From Chitinophaga qingshengii (GTDB taxonomy: Bacteria > Bacteroidota > Bacteroidia > Chitinophagales > Chitinophagaceae), in contig NZ_JACVFC010000003.1 in assembly GCF_014529935.1 (NCBI RefSeq), positions 806,001 through 870,000 on the forward strand: a DNA stretch of 64,000 nt, given 5' to 3'. Below, one piece after another: positions 22,219-31,203 of this stretch. Below the pieces are notes generated by a model, which had not been told where the DNA came from, did not search any database, and saw only the letters and a list, made by a program, of their open reading frames with translations. Numbering within the stretch: position 1 is the stretch's first letter; every line of letters begins with the position of its first letter. A program made the translations under genes and the position numbers.

Positions 22219-22950
22219 ATGCCGACAATACTCCTTTTAGGCGCAGGATCGGATATGGCTATCGCCATTGCACGCCGGTTTGCCGCCGCTCAATATGATA
22301 TACAACTGGCTGGCCGTCAGGTAGCTGCCTTGCAGCCCTTGCAGCAGGACCTCCGGATACGGTACGGTATTACCGCTACTGTCCATCATTTTGATGCTAC
22401 CGCCTACGATACACATGTTGCCTTTTATGGGGAGTTGCCGGTAAAACCGGATATCACCCTGTGTGCTTTTGGTTACCTGGGAGACCAGGAGAAGGCGCAA
22501 CAGGATTGGCAGGAAGCCGCCCGCATACTGCAGGCTAATTTCACGGGTGCGGTATCCATCCTCAATGTGGTAGCCAATGATTATGAAACCAGGAAGGCTG
22601 GAATGATCATCGGTATCAGTTCCGTTGCCGGAGAGAGAGGGCGGCAGAGCAACTACATTTATGGCAGCGCGAAGGCTGGTTTTACTGCTTATCTCAGCGG
22701 ACTGCGTAACCGTCTTTTTCGTAGTGGTGTCCACGTAATGAGTGTACAGCCGGGGTTTGTAAATACACAAATGACGCAGCACCTGAACCTGCCGCCACTG
22801 TTAACTGCGCAGCCCGAATTGGTGGCTGGTGCGGTGTTCAAAGCGGTGCGAAGCAGGAAAAACGTATTGTATGTAAAATGGCCCTGGAAATATATTATGC
22901 TGATTATTAAGCTAATACCTGAGTTTATCTTCAAAAAATTAAAACTGTGA
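22219..22950 (+). CDS. SDR family reductase, DprE2-like
   Basis: 243 residues, with the cofactor motif LLLGAGSDMAIAIARRFA and LAGR, then the catalytic ISSVAGERGRQSNYIYGSAKAGF with the Y-x3-K pair. The GERGRQSNYxYGSAKA block is the one found in decaprenylphosphoryl-2-keto-erythropentose reductase. It would complete epimerisation of ribose to arabinose on the lipid carrier. Its stop overlaps the GTG start of the phosphatase gene (GTGA). Confidence 0.88.
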   Translation: MPTILLLGAGSDMAIAIARRFAAAQYDIQLAGRQVAALQPLQQDLRIRYGITATVHHFDATAYDTHVAFYGELPVKPDITLCAFGYLGDQEKAQQDWQEAARILQANFTGAVSILNVVANDYETRKAGMIIGISSVAGERGRQSNYIYGSAKAGFTAYLSGLRNRLFRSGVHVMSVQPGFVNTQMTQHLNLPPLLTAQPELVAGAVFKAVRSRKNVLYVKWPWKYIMLIIKLIPEFIFKKLKL

Positions 22951-23540
22951 CAGGCATCGCATTCTTTGATTTTGACGGTACCATCACCTGCAAAGACACC
23001 ATGTGGGAGATCATCCGTTTCCAAAAAGGAAGCGCGGGGTTGTATGCGGGCATCGCCCGTTTGCTGCCGGGACTGGTCCGTTTTAAACTGGGCCGGCAAA
23101 GCGCGCAGGAAAGCAAGGAACAGGTACTGCAACATTTTTTTGGGGGCATGAGCGAGGAAGCATTCCGGGAGCATTGTACCCGATTTTGCCGGGAGCAGCT
23201 GCCTGCTTTTATACGGGAGGCTGCCGTGGCGGCGATCCGCCGGCATCAGGAACAAGGCCGCCAGGTGGTGGTGGTAACGGCTTCCGCGCGTGACTGGGTA
23301 GCACCCTGGTGCGAGACCCTGGGTATTGACTGTATTGCCAGTCAACTGGAAATAAAAGACGGACGGGTTACCGGTAAGTTATCGGGTGTTAATTGCAATG
23401 GCCAGGAGAAGGTAGTCCGTATCAGACAGCAGTTTAACCTATACGACTATACGGATATATACGCTTACGGTGACAGCAACGGCGACCGGCCTATGCTGGC
23501 GCTGGCGCAATACCCATCATTTAAACCTTTCAGAAAATAA
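22947..23540 (+). CDS. HAD-IB family phosphatase
   Basis: 197 residues with HAD motif I FFDFDGTIT (D-x-D), motif II VVVTAS, and motif IV YGDSNGDRPML; the SerB-like IB cap lies between. Within this operon the natural substrate would be the 5-phosphate of polyprenyl-phospho-ribose phosphate made by the UbiA enzyme, giving the substrate of DprE1. The GTG start overlaps the preceding stop. Confidence 0.85.
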   Translation: MTGIAFFDFDGTITCKDTMWEIIRFQKGSAGLYAGIARLLPGLVRFKLGRQSAQESKEQVLQHFFGGMSEEAFREHCTRFCREQLPAFIREAAVAAIRRHQEQGRQVVVVTASARDWVAPWCETLGIDCIASQLEIKDGRVTGKLSGVNCNGQEKVVRIRQQFNLYDYTDIYAYGDSNGDRPMLALAQYPSFKPFRK

Positions 23541-23543
23541 GAT

Positions 23544-25283
23544 ATGTTGAATGAGTTGAATTTGTATTCCAGGGCCCGCAGATGGGAAGTTAGGTGGAAT
23601 TCGATTTCCAATGCCCGCAGATGGGCGGTTTTAGAAATACTGATCATCGTGTTGCTGGCACTGGTACCATTGTTTACAGCGTTTCCCTATCGCGTGAATA
23701 TTTTCCTGTCCTGGGAAGGAGCGTATCGGCTTTCATCCGGGCAGGTACCGTTTAAAGACTATGGTAGCCCGCTGGGCTACGGTTTCTGGATTATTCCAGC
23801 CTTGTTTTTTAAGTTGTTTGGTCCGCAGATGATCACCCTGGTGAAGGCACAGGTGTTCATTAATATTATAGCCGGTTTGTCGTTCCGTTCTATATTAAAA
23901 AGTCTGGGTGTAACACCGGGCGTGCGGTTGCTCTCTGTGCTGGTGTTCGTAATGTCGTATTCCTTCTTTAACTTCTGGCCCTGGTACAACCATACTGTTA
24001 TTGTATATGAACTGGTGGCTATCAGTTTTTTACTACGGTCTTTTTTCGCAGGCGGCGACATAGGACGTTATGGTTTTATGGTGTTGGCGGCGTTGTTTGT
24101 CTTCCTGTCGCTTTTCACCAAACAGGATGGCGGCGGTATGGCGCTGATGCTGTGCCTGGCTCTGCTGGCCTATAACTCATTGGAAACCCGCCGCTGGCTG
24201 GATATACCGGTGTTCCTGGGAATGTTTGCCGTGATCGCGGTGTTGTTCATCGCGCCGCTGATGCCCGGTTTTGCTTACTGGTTTAACCATGGGCAGGCGC
24301 CTCACAGTTCACGGTTAGCCCTAAACGATTTTACGGACGAGATCATGGGCGCCTCCAACTGGATCAAGATTTATGTATTACTGGTAGCGCTTTGCCTGAC
24401 TGCCGGGGTGAAACAATGGAAAACCTGGATACATGAACGCCGCGAAGTATTGTTTGCGTTGCTGACATTGGGTATCCTGGGTGAAGCGGCTATCTTCCAG
24501 GTAACGAGTTATACCCCGCCGGATAACAATATATTCTTTCACAGTTTTGCTTTTGCTTTCATCGCCAGCTGGTTATGCAGATTGTTGTCAATACCGCTCA
24601 ACACGGGCAGCTCCATAACCTTCGCTACAGCTTTGATTTTATTCTGGTGGTCCGGTACCTGGTGGAAATATATTGGCCGCTATACCGACCGCTTGTTCCC
24701 TGTAAAGGAAGCTGTTTACGCCCCAAACGATAGCACGCATGAAAACGTGGTATCCCGTCGCAACTATATGCTGAATAACGATACGACCGATGTGCCGATG
24801 TCGCAGTGGACGTTCTCCAAACTGCCGGTCTTTCATAAAATATATATGCCGGCGCAGACGGTAGCGGGTATTGATCGCGTACTGGCGTTACCGGTAGTGC
24901 AGCAGAAAAGAGATAGTATCCGGGTGCTGAATATGACAGAGTTGACACCATTGGCGGAAGCGATGCCTTTCAAACTGGAAACCGGCGCCGATTATCCACT
25001 ATGGTACCACCTGGGTGTGGGTATGTTTAACCGGCAGTTGGCGGCTTTTAAGGAAAAGGTACGGGCCCATCATTATGATGTTGTGCTCTTCGAGTATGCG
25101 CCAACGTTAAATAACTTTTTTCCTTTTGCATTGAGAGATGAGTTGAAACAACGGTACCAGTTGGTGGATTCATTCCTGGCGCCGCGTCGACCGACGAACG
25201 CCATGATTGAAGTGTACGTACCACAAACCGAACAGCGTTCATATACGGACGCGCTGATACAAAAATCGGACACGTTGAAGTAG
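23544..25283 (+). CDS. GT-C type membrane glycosyltransferase, unknown acceptor
   Basis: 579 residues, with about 10-11 hydrophobic segments in the first 380 and a soluble C-terminal domain of about 190. An acidic residue in the first extracytoplasmic loop followed by DYGSPLGYGFWIIPALFFKLFG (read in two parts: FKDYGSPLGYG and FWIIPALFFKLFG) is the arrangement of GT-C enzymes that use lipid-phosphate sugars. At the end of a polyprenyl-phospho-pentose operon it is the likely user of that donor. The first ~35 residues hold a repeated ARRW motif, matching a repeated GCCCGCAGATGGG in the DNA, so the true start could lie slightly later. Confidence 0.7.
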   Translation: MLNELNLYSRARRWEVRWNSISNARRWAVLEILIIVLLALVPLFTAFPYRVNIFLSWEGAYRLSSGQVPFKDYGSPLGYGFWIIPALFFKLFGPQMITLVKAQVFINIIAGLSFRSILKSLGVTPGVRLLSVLVFVMSYSFFNFWPWYNHTVIVYELVAISFLLRSFFAGGDIGRYGFMVLAALFVFLSLFTKQDGGGMALMLCLALLAYNSLETRRWLDIPVFLGMFAVIAVLFIAPLMPGFAYWFNHGQAPHSSRLALNDFTDEIMGASNWIKIYVLLVALCLTAGVKQWKTWIHERREVLFALLTLGILGEAAIFQVTSYTPPDNNIFFHSFAFAFIASWLCRLLSIPLNTGSSITFATALILFWWSGTWWKYIGRYTDRLFPVKEAVYAPNDSTHENVVSRRNYMLNNDTTDVPMSQWTFSKLPVFHKIYMPAQTVAGIDRVLALPVVQQKRDSIRVLNMTELTPLAEAMPFKLETGADYPLWYHLGVGMFNRQLAAFKEKVRAHHYDVVLFEYAPTLNNFFPFALRDELKQRYQLVDSFLAPRRPTNAMIEVYVPQTEQRSYTDALIQKSDTLK

Positions 25284-25322
25284 AATGTAATATTTTATTA
25301 TTTGTATATAAATGTTTTGAAG

Positions 25323-25356
25323 AACGGCACCTTCCTTGGTGCCGTTTTTATTTTAT
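25323..25356 (+). terminator. Rho-independent terminator of the polyprenyl-pentose operon
   Basis: AACGGCACC and GGTGCCGTT form a 9-bp stem with a six-base loop followed by TTTATTTTAT. Confidence 0.85.
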
Positions 25357-25383
25357 CTTATTGCTATCTGAAACCGCGTTATT

Positions 25384-27747
25384 ATGTTTGTCAACTATCT
25401 GCTGATCGCCTGGCGTAACTTATTGAAACACCGGTTGTTTACCTTACTCAATTTAATTGGTTTGTCTACCGGGCTCGCCTCTACGTTATTGATTTGTCTC
25501 TGGATCAGGGACGAGTGGCGCATGGACCGCTTTCACGAAAAAGGTGACCGCCTGTATACTGTCATGGAGACCAAACCTCACGCCAACGGCTTACTGACGA
25601 CGATTGAATCGCCCGCGCAGCTGGCAGCTGTGTTGAAACAGGAGATGCCGGAAGTGGAACAGGCGGTGGTGAGCACGCCGGCTAACTGGTTTCCGGGTTT
25701 CACGATGACGGCAGCGGACAAACATGTAAAAAGCCGCGGACTGTTTGCCGGCGGGGATTTTTTCGATCTGTTCAGTTATCCATTGCTGGCGGGTGATAAA
25801 AAGCAGGTGCTTGCAGATAATAACAACGTAGTGATCTCCGAACGAATGGCCATGCGGTTGTTTGGTACCATTGATAATGTGGTCGGTCGTCAGCTGGAAT
25901 GGCAGATCGATGTGTTCAAGGGACCGGCCGTGGTGGCAGGCGTTTTCAAAGACATGCCGGGTATCTCTTCCCTGCAGGCCGATTTTATCCTGCCGTTCGG
26001 GGCTTTCAAATCGTTGATGCGTATCGGCGATAACCTGGACCCGGTCGGCCCGTTTGTAACCTGGTTGTTATTGAAGGAAGGCACGCAGGTAGCGGCTTTT
26101 AACGATAAACTCACCCGGTTCATGCAAGAGCGGACGGGTAACAAGGCCCGTATTTCCTTTGTAGCGCCGTACGCAGATAACTACCTGTATGGCACATACG
26201 AAAACGGTCGGCAAGCCGGTGGCCGTATTGCCTATGTAAAACTCTTTGGGTTGATCGCCCTCTTTATTGTACTGATTGCTGCAGTCAATTTTATGAACCT
26301 GTCCACCGCCAGAGCCGGCATCCGGATGAAGGAAGTCGGCGTACGTAAAACACTGGGAGCCAGCCGTTGGTCGCTGATGCAGCAGTACCTGGGCGAGTCG
26401 TTGTTACTGGCAATCATAGCGCTCTTACTAGCTGTATTCCTGGTATGGATATTACTGACGCCCTTTAATGTGATCACCGGAAAACAGCTGCAGCTGGAAT
26501 GGAGCTGGTCACTGACAATGCTGTTTACAGGCATAACAGCACTTACCGGACTATTGGCGGGAAGTTACCCGGCATTTGTCCTTTCTGCTTTTAAGCCCGT
26601 ACAGGTATTGAAAGGTAAGGTAATGAACAGCGTCAGTGATCTGTGGGCCAGGAAAGGACTGGTAGTTTTCCAGTTTGGGCTTTCTATTGTATTGATAGTA
26701 GCCGTCATCGTTGTGCAAAAACAATTAGCGTATATCCAGCACCGTAACCTGGGCTATCAGAAAGATCATGTGGTATATTTTATGGCAGAAGGAAAAGTAC
26801 CGGAGCATATGGATGCTTTTCTGGAGGCCTTACGGCAAATGCCGGGGGTAGTGACTGCCTCCAGTATGGTAGGACATGTTTTCGGCGAAGCCGGTCAGCC
26901 GATCAGCTGGGAGCGGCAGGGGCGCTCAGAGAACATCTTGTTCCGGCCGTTTCAGATGGGGGAAGGCATGCTGGAAACGTTGGGCATTCAATTAAAAGAA
27001 GGGAGCGGTTTCAGCGGTAACTATGCCGCTGATTCCACGCGCATTATATTGAACGAGGCAGCTGTTGCCGCCATGGGGCTGGATAATCCGGTAGGTAAAA
27101 CTATCCTGTTTGCCGGTCTTCGCCGTGAGATCGTGGGGGTGGTGAAGGATTTTAACTTTCAATCGCTGCATAGCCCTGTACAGCCGCTTTTCTGCCAGAT
27201 AGAACCCAGAGGTGGTACTGTTATGCTGAAAATCAGGGGTGGAATGGAACAGGAGGTGTTAAAACGCATCGAAACTTTTTACCAGTCCTATAACCCCGGA
27301 TATATACTGGAAAGCCATTTCCTGGATGAGGATTACCAGGCGCTTTATGTAGCAGAAAAACGGGTAGCCCGCTTAGCTGGTTACGCCGCCTCGCTGGCTA
27401 TCCTGATATCCTGTCTGGGTGTGTTCGGCCTGGCAGCGTTCACTGCTGAAACCCGGCGCCGGGAAATTGGCGTCCGCAAAGTGCTGGGGGCCGGTACTGG
27501 TCAACTGATGCTGTTGTTGTCCAAAGATTTGTTGCGGCCGGTAGGTCTGGCCATCAGTATCGGATTGCCGCTGGCCTGGGTGATAATGCACCGCTGGCTG
27601 GATAACTTTGCTTACCGGATAAGTTTCGGTTGGGAAATACTGGCGCTTGCCGGTGTGGCTACTTTTGTAGTAACATTCCTGACGGTCAGTGTACAGACAG
27701 CGCGAGCGGCGCTGAGAAACCCCGTGGAAGCGCTGAAGGCGGAATAA
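25384..27747 (+). CDS. FtsX-like ABC transporter permease (MacB type, two FtsX domains)
   Basis: 787 residues. Layout: N-terminal membrane helix in NLLKHRLFTLLNLIGLSTGLAST, a MacB periplasmic domain to about residue 250, a first FtsX domain with three helices (RIAYVKLFGLIALF through ITALTGLLAGSYPAFVLSAFKP), a helix near 430, a second periplasmic domain, and a second FtsX domain with RRREIGVRKVLGAG and three helices. This is the large Bacteroidota form of the family, usually a mechanotransmission transporter rather than a true permease. No ATPase gene is next to it. Confidence 0.9.
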   Translation: MFVNYLLIAWRNLLKHRLFTLLNLIGLSTGLASTLLICLWIRDEWRMDRFHEKGDRLYTVMETKPHANGLLTTIESPAQLAAVLKQEMPEVEQAVVSTPANWFPGFTMTAADKHVKSRGLFAGGDFFDLFSYPLLAGDKKQVLADNNNVVISERMAMRLFGTIDNVVGRQLEWQIDVFKGPAVVAGVFKDMPGISSLQADFILPFGAFKSLMRIGDNLDPVGPFVTWLLLKEGTQVAAFNDKLTRFMQERTGNKARISFVAPYADNYLYGTYENGRQAGGRIAYVKLFGLIALFIVLIAAVNFMNLSTARAGIRMKEVGVRKTLGASRWSLMQQYLGESLLLAIIALLLAVFLVWILLTPFNVITGKQLQLEWSWSLTMLFTGITALTGLLAGSYPAFVLSAFKPVQVLKGKVMNSVSDLWARKGLVVFQFGLSIVLIVAVIVVQKQLAYIQHRNLGYQKDHVVYFMAEGKVPEHMDAFLEALRQMPGVVTASSMVGHVFGEAGQPISWERQGRSENILFRPFQMGEGMLETLGIQLKEGSGFSGNYAADSTRIILNEAAVAAMGLDNPVGKTILFAGLRREIVGVVKDFNFQSLHSPVQPLFCQIEPRGGTVMLKIRGGMEQEVLKRIETFYQSYNPGYILESHFLDEDYQALYVAEKRVARLAGYAASLAILISCLGVFGLAAFTAETRRREIGVRKVLGAGTGQLMLLLSKDLLRPVGLAISIGLPLAWVIMHRWLDNFAYRISFGWEILALAGVATFVVTFLTVSVQTARAALRNPVEALKAE

Positions 27748-27820
27748 CGGAAACGCCTGTATTTAAGTCAGGATTTTAGTGTAATCTTATGGCATTAGTT
27801 GACCTGATAACCTTCAAAAA

Positions 27821-29311
27821 ATGCCCAGATTTTTTATTATCCTGTTACTGTGTTTGACCGGGCACGCGATGGCCCAGCAGCCCATCTTTTCCCGGCAACA
27901 GCTCCAACAGGACCTGAACTACCTGGATACTGCCCTCCGGGAATTGCATCCGGGATTGTTCCGCTACCAAAGCCCCGCACAATTTGACAGTGCTGTACAA
28001 GCTACCCATATGGCTATACGGGACCAGATGCCGCTTCGGGATGCTTATGCATCTTTTTCCTCACTGGTAGCGGGTATCCGGTGCGCGCATACGGTTCTTG
28101 TTCCCCGGAGTAACTGGGCCGATACCCTGCGCACAGCAAAGTTTTATTTACCTTTTCAGGTATTTTTTATCCGGGGAGATGCTTACCTGGTAGTGAACCG
28201 CTCCTCCAACCAGGATGTTCATCCGGGAGATAGGTTATTGTCGATCAACGACCGGCCGATAACGGCCATTCGGGATGAGATCTTCCGGCATCTCTTTTCC
28301 GATGGTTATATTGAAACATTGAAATATCGCCAGATACATGATCAACTGTTTTCATACTTCTACAATTGTTTCATTGAACAGGCGGATTCCTTTCGGGTGA
28401 CTTATCAAAACGCCGGGGGCGAAACGAAGACGATCACAGTACCTGCGCTGGACATGACGGAAATGAACCGGAATGTGTTCGCTAATCCGGTGAACCAGTT
28501 TTTTCTGCAGGAAGCACGTAAACAAAAGCCTCATTCACATGAGCTGTCACTCGATAAAGAAAAGAAAATAGCTACCATCTACCTGTGGCAGTTCTTTGGT
28601 GGAAAGAACGGCGCTCAGGCGCGTGCCGCAATGAATCGTTTTATGGACGAGAGTTTGGCAAAAATCAGCAGGAGCGGGATTACCGACCTCATAGTGGACC
28701 TGCGGTACAACGGAGGTGGGTATGATAACCAGGGACAGGCCTTGTTATCGTATTTCATTGATCAGCCAGTGTTGTATTACCGTAGCATGCGCACCGTTAC
28801 AAACAGTTCACCGTTGCTGGCGCATTCTTCTTTATCCCCGGATGACCTGAAGCAGGTCAGGGATAGTCTCGTACCGCTGCCTGACGGAACTTATCGTGTA
28901 CCCGTTTCCGTGAATCCTACGCTTGATAGTGTGCGGCCGGCAGCTCAGCGTTTTAAAGGGAACGTGTATTTCCTTGTTAATGGCGCCACCGGGTCTACCA
29001 CAGCGGAATTTACCGCAGTAGCGCATCATCTTCGGGTGGGAACGTTTATTGGCGATGAAACAGGTGGTAACTACACCGGGGGCAACGGTGGTGAGTTTGT
29101 CGGATTGTTGTTACCCAACACGCGTATGCATGTAACCATACCTGTTGTACGGTATGAGAACGCTGTGGACCATCCGGCACAGGAAGGACGTGGCACTATA
29201 CCGGATTACCCCGACAACTATACCATCACGGAAGCGGTGAGTAACCGGGATACGGCCCGGGAACTAGCGTATCGGTTAATAGCGGAAAAGCGGGCAAAGG
29301 GTCAGCAATAA
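27821..29311 (+). CDS. S41 family peptidase (tail-specific protease-like), secreted
   Basis: 496 residues with a signal peptide ending at AMAQQ. A divergent PDZ-like middle part (GDRLLSINDRPI) precedes the S41 catalytic part: LIVDLRYNGGGYDNQGQALLSYF, then VNGATGSTTAEFTAVAHHL, where the serine (about residue 391-393) is the nucleophile, and IGDETGG. The histidine- and lysine-bearing details of classic CtpA are not all clear. Probably a periplasmic or exported serine peptidase. Confidence 0.88.
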   Translation: MPRFFIILLLCLTGHAMAQQPIFSRQQLQQDLNYLDTALRELHPGLFRYQSPAQFDSAVQATHMAIRDQMPLRDAYASFSSLVAGIRCAHTVLVPRSNWADTLRTAKFYLPFQVFFIRGDAYLVVNRSSNQDVHPGDRLLSINDRPITAIRDEIFRHLFSDGYIETLKYRQIHDQLFSYFYNCFIEQADSFRVTYQNAGGETKTITVPALDMTEMNRNVFANPVNQFFLQEARKQKPHSHELSLDKEKKIATIYLWQFFGGKNGAQARAAMNRFMDESLAKISRSGITDLIVDLRYNGGGYDNQGQALLSYFIDQPVLYYRSMRTVTNSSPLLAHSSLSPDDLKQVRDSLVPLPDGTYRVPVSVNPTLDSVRPAAQRFKGNVYFLVNGATGSTTAEFTAVAHHLRVGTFIGDETGGNYTGGNGGEFVGLLLPNTRMHVTIPVVRYENAVDHPAQEGRGTIPDYPDNYTITEAVSNRDTARELAYRLIAEKRAKGQQ

Positions 29312-29361
29312 CCGCCAGGTATTGTACTTTGCAACTGAAAACCAATTAGTACCAAAAGACA

Positions 29362-29458
29362 ATGCCATCAAAAGAAGAAAAGGAAAGACGAAAAAAACTG
29401 CTGGCGCCGGTATTGTGATTGTGAAGTGCTGGCCAATGTAGAGGAATATTTTGAGTAA
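29362..29458 (+). pseudogene. Remnant of a DUF2695-like small gene (internal deletion and frameshift)
   Basis: The 5' end reads MPSKEEKERRKKLLAP and then stops; shifting frame at about 29410 gives YCDCEVLANVEEYFE and a stop at 29456-29458. As I recall the family, these are the two ends of DUF2695 proteins, which are about 95 residues long. About 65 middle codons are missing, with a frame change at the junction. The identification is from memory of the family's conserved ends. Confidence 0.6.
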
Positions 29459-29472
29459 TAAATCCGACCTAT

Positions 29473-30078
29473 ATGAAAATCCTGATGATTGGCACCACCG
29501 GCGCCATTGGTAAACAAGTATTAAAGGAACTGCAGGGAAGAAAACACGAAGTCATTACAGCGGGTCGCAATAGCGGTCATATGCGTGTAGACATCACCGA
29601 TAGTGCTTCTATTGAAAAGTTATATCAGACAGTGGGGAATATCGACGCCGTTGTAGTCACTGCCGGATCTTCCCCCATGAAAAGTTTCCAGCAGCTTCAG
29701 GAGTCCGATGTGATGGAAGCCATCCATTCCAAGTTAATGGGACAGGTGAACGTGGTCCTGAAAGGGCAACACTATCTCAACGATAAGGGCTCGTTTACCC
29801 TGACCTCCGGTATTCTGGCCGATGAACCTGCCCGGGGCACGGTAGCGGGGGCTGTTGTGAGTGGTGCTGTCAATAGTTTCGTGGTGGGCGCCGCTACTGA
29901 ATTGCAACGTGGCCTCCGTATCAATGTGGTCAGTCCGGGACTTGCCGAAAACTCTGCGGACGATATCGGTCACCTGTTCCCAGGGTTTAATCCGGTACCG
30001 ATGCGTCGCCTCATAAATGCTTATCTGAGATCTGTAGAAGGAGTAATTACCGGTCAGGTGATCCGGGTACACGAGTAA
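29473..30078 (+). CDS. Atypical short-chain dehydrogenase
   Basis: 201 residues. MKILMIGTTGAIGKQV is the cofactor-binding start, followed by DVxDxxS-like VDITDSASIEKL and VVVTAGSS. At the position of the catalytic Y-x3-K the sequence reads VAGAVVSGAVNSFV, so the tyrosine and lysine are missing. This small SDR group without the Tyr/Lys pair is seen in many bacteria; whether it still reduces a substrate is unclear. Confidence 0.8.
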   Translation: MKILMIGTTGAIGKQVLKELQGRKHEVITAGRNSGHMRVDITDSASIEKLYQTVGNIDAVVVTAGSSPMKSFQQLQESDVMEAIHSKLMGQVNVVLKGQHYLNDKGSFTLTSGILADEPARGTVAGAVVSGAVNSFVVGAATELQRGLRINVVSPGLAENSADDIGHLFPGFNPVPMRRLINAYLRSVEGVITGQVIRVHE

Positions 30079-30246
30079 AACCGGGACATTTTTAAGCAGC
30101 CGGAACACTGCTGAAAACGGCAGATAAGGACATTCTGTCATAGCATAAGCATCGTTGCATGGACAGCCTTTTCATCTCATTAAATTATTTTCATTATCTA
30201 ATTATATTATTTGTATATTTAATAATATAAAATAAATTTGTATTTG

Positions 30247-30420
30247 TAAATTTATATAGATACCTGGGTTTTTTACCGTAATATTGCTCCTGCCCGCTAT
30301 TTGGAGAGGGAGTGAAGCAGTCCTTCTAAAAATCAATCTTCCCTGTAGAGACATCTACCTTAAAATACTATCATTGTTAAACAAAAACAGCCGCTGTAGT
30401 GGCTGTTTTTGTTTTTTATA
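30247..30420 (+). ncRNA. Candidate small RNA (orphan promoter-to-terminator unit)
   Basis: TAAATTTG at 30233-30240 matches the -7 consensus; about 175 bases later a terminator follows. Inside are short hairpins such as GTAGA-GACA-TCTAC (30345-30358) and CTCC/GGAG near 30287-30306. There is no ORF. The size would fit a 6S-like or regulatory RNA, but I cannot match it to a family. Confidence 0.35.
30384..30420 (+). terminator. Rho-independent terminator with no gene before it
   Basis: AAAACAGCC and GGCTGTTTT form a 9-bp stem with an eight-base loop, followed by TTGTTTTTT. The nearest upstream gene on this strand ends 305 bases earlier. Confidence 0.8.
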
Positions 30421-30545
30421 ACTTATTGATTTTAATTTTTTTAAATTGATAATATTAAAGAGATGGTAGAGGAGACGAAAATCCTTTCCGACCCCCTGTA
30501 TTTTATTAACCACCAAAAATAGTTTTACCGGTTAATTTAATAGTT

Positions 30546-30553
30546 TACATTTG
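30546..30553 (+). promoter_or_regulatory. Promoter of the CGNR gene, -7 element TACATTTG
   Basis: Exact TAnnTTTG match 29 bases before the ATG at 30583. Confidence 0.6.
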
Positions 30554-30582
30554 TATAGCAGACACGTTAAAGCCACGATTTT

Positions 30583-31203
30583 ATGTCTACGAAAAACAAC
30601 ATTAACACCATACGTTTAGATGGTGGTGTCCTCTGTCTCGACTTTGTTAATACTATCAGCAACCGAAACAAACCGGAGCTACTCGATTACCTCGTCGGTA
30701 TGAAGGAGCTGCTGGAATGGTACAACCGTATGGATGTAATGTCTGCCAAAGTGTCCCACACTTTGGAACGGTTAGCCAAGGGGTATCCACAGAAAGCGGC
30801 CATCGTTTTCGATAAATGTATCGTGCTGCGGGAACTGCTGCTGAGACTGTTTGCCGCTGCTATCCATCGGAAAGCACCAGACCCTTCTGACATCCGTTTG
30901 TTCAATACTTATGTAGCGGATGCCTACGCTAACATAGAAGTGAACTGGAAGCCCTCCCTGCGTCAGGGCGAACTGCTTTTTAACGCCCCGGCACTGGAGC
31001 AACTGATTTGGTGGCTGGTGAAGTCGGCCTTAGAGTTATATACCGGAAACGGGTTGCAACAGGTCCGCCAATGCCCTGCCTGCGGCTGGCTGTTCCTGGA
31101 CAAAAGCCGTAACGGCTCCCGTAAATGGTGTAGCATGAGTGTGTGTGGGGATCTCCATAAAGTACAGCAATTCCAACAGCGCCATAAAAAGAAACCAAAA
31201 TGA
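30583..31203 (+). CDS. CGNR zinc-finger / ABATE-domain transcriptional regulator
   Basis: 206 residues. The N-terminal part with LDGGVLCLDFVNTISNR is the ABATE (putative stress-induced regulator) domain, and the C-terminus carries the zinc-finger C-x2-C with CPACGWLFLDKSRNGSRKWCSM. The family's CGNR tetrapeptide reads CGDL here, so the name-giving Asn-Arg is lost while the cysteine is kept. It overlaps the following EamA transporter by four bases (ATGA) and may control it. Confidence 0.88.
   Translation: MSTKNNINTIRLDGGVLCLDFVNTISNRNKPELLDYLVGMKELLEWYNRMDVMSAKVSHTLERLAKGYPQKAAIVFDKCIVLRELLLRLFAAAIHRKAPDPSDIRLFNTYVADAYANIEVNWKPSLRQGELLFNAPALEQLIWWLVKSALELYTGNGLQQVRQCPACGWLFLDKSRNGSRKWCSMSVCGDLHKVQQFQQRHKKKPK

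Larger units (their letters stand above)
30079..30582. other. 504-bp gap with a possible small RNA unit and a promoter
   Basis: No open frame is convincing. The gap contains a -7-like element (30233-30240), about 150 bases without coding signs, a strong terminator (30384-30420), and then a separate promoter (30546-30553) for the CGNR gene. Confidence 0.5.
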
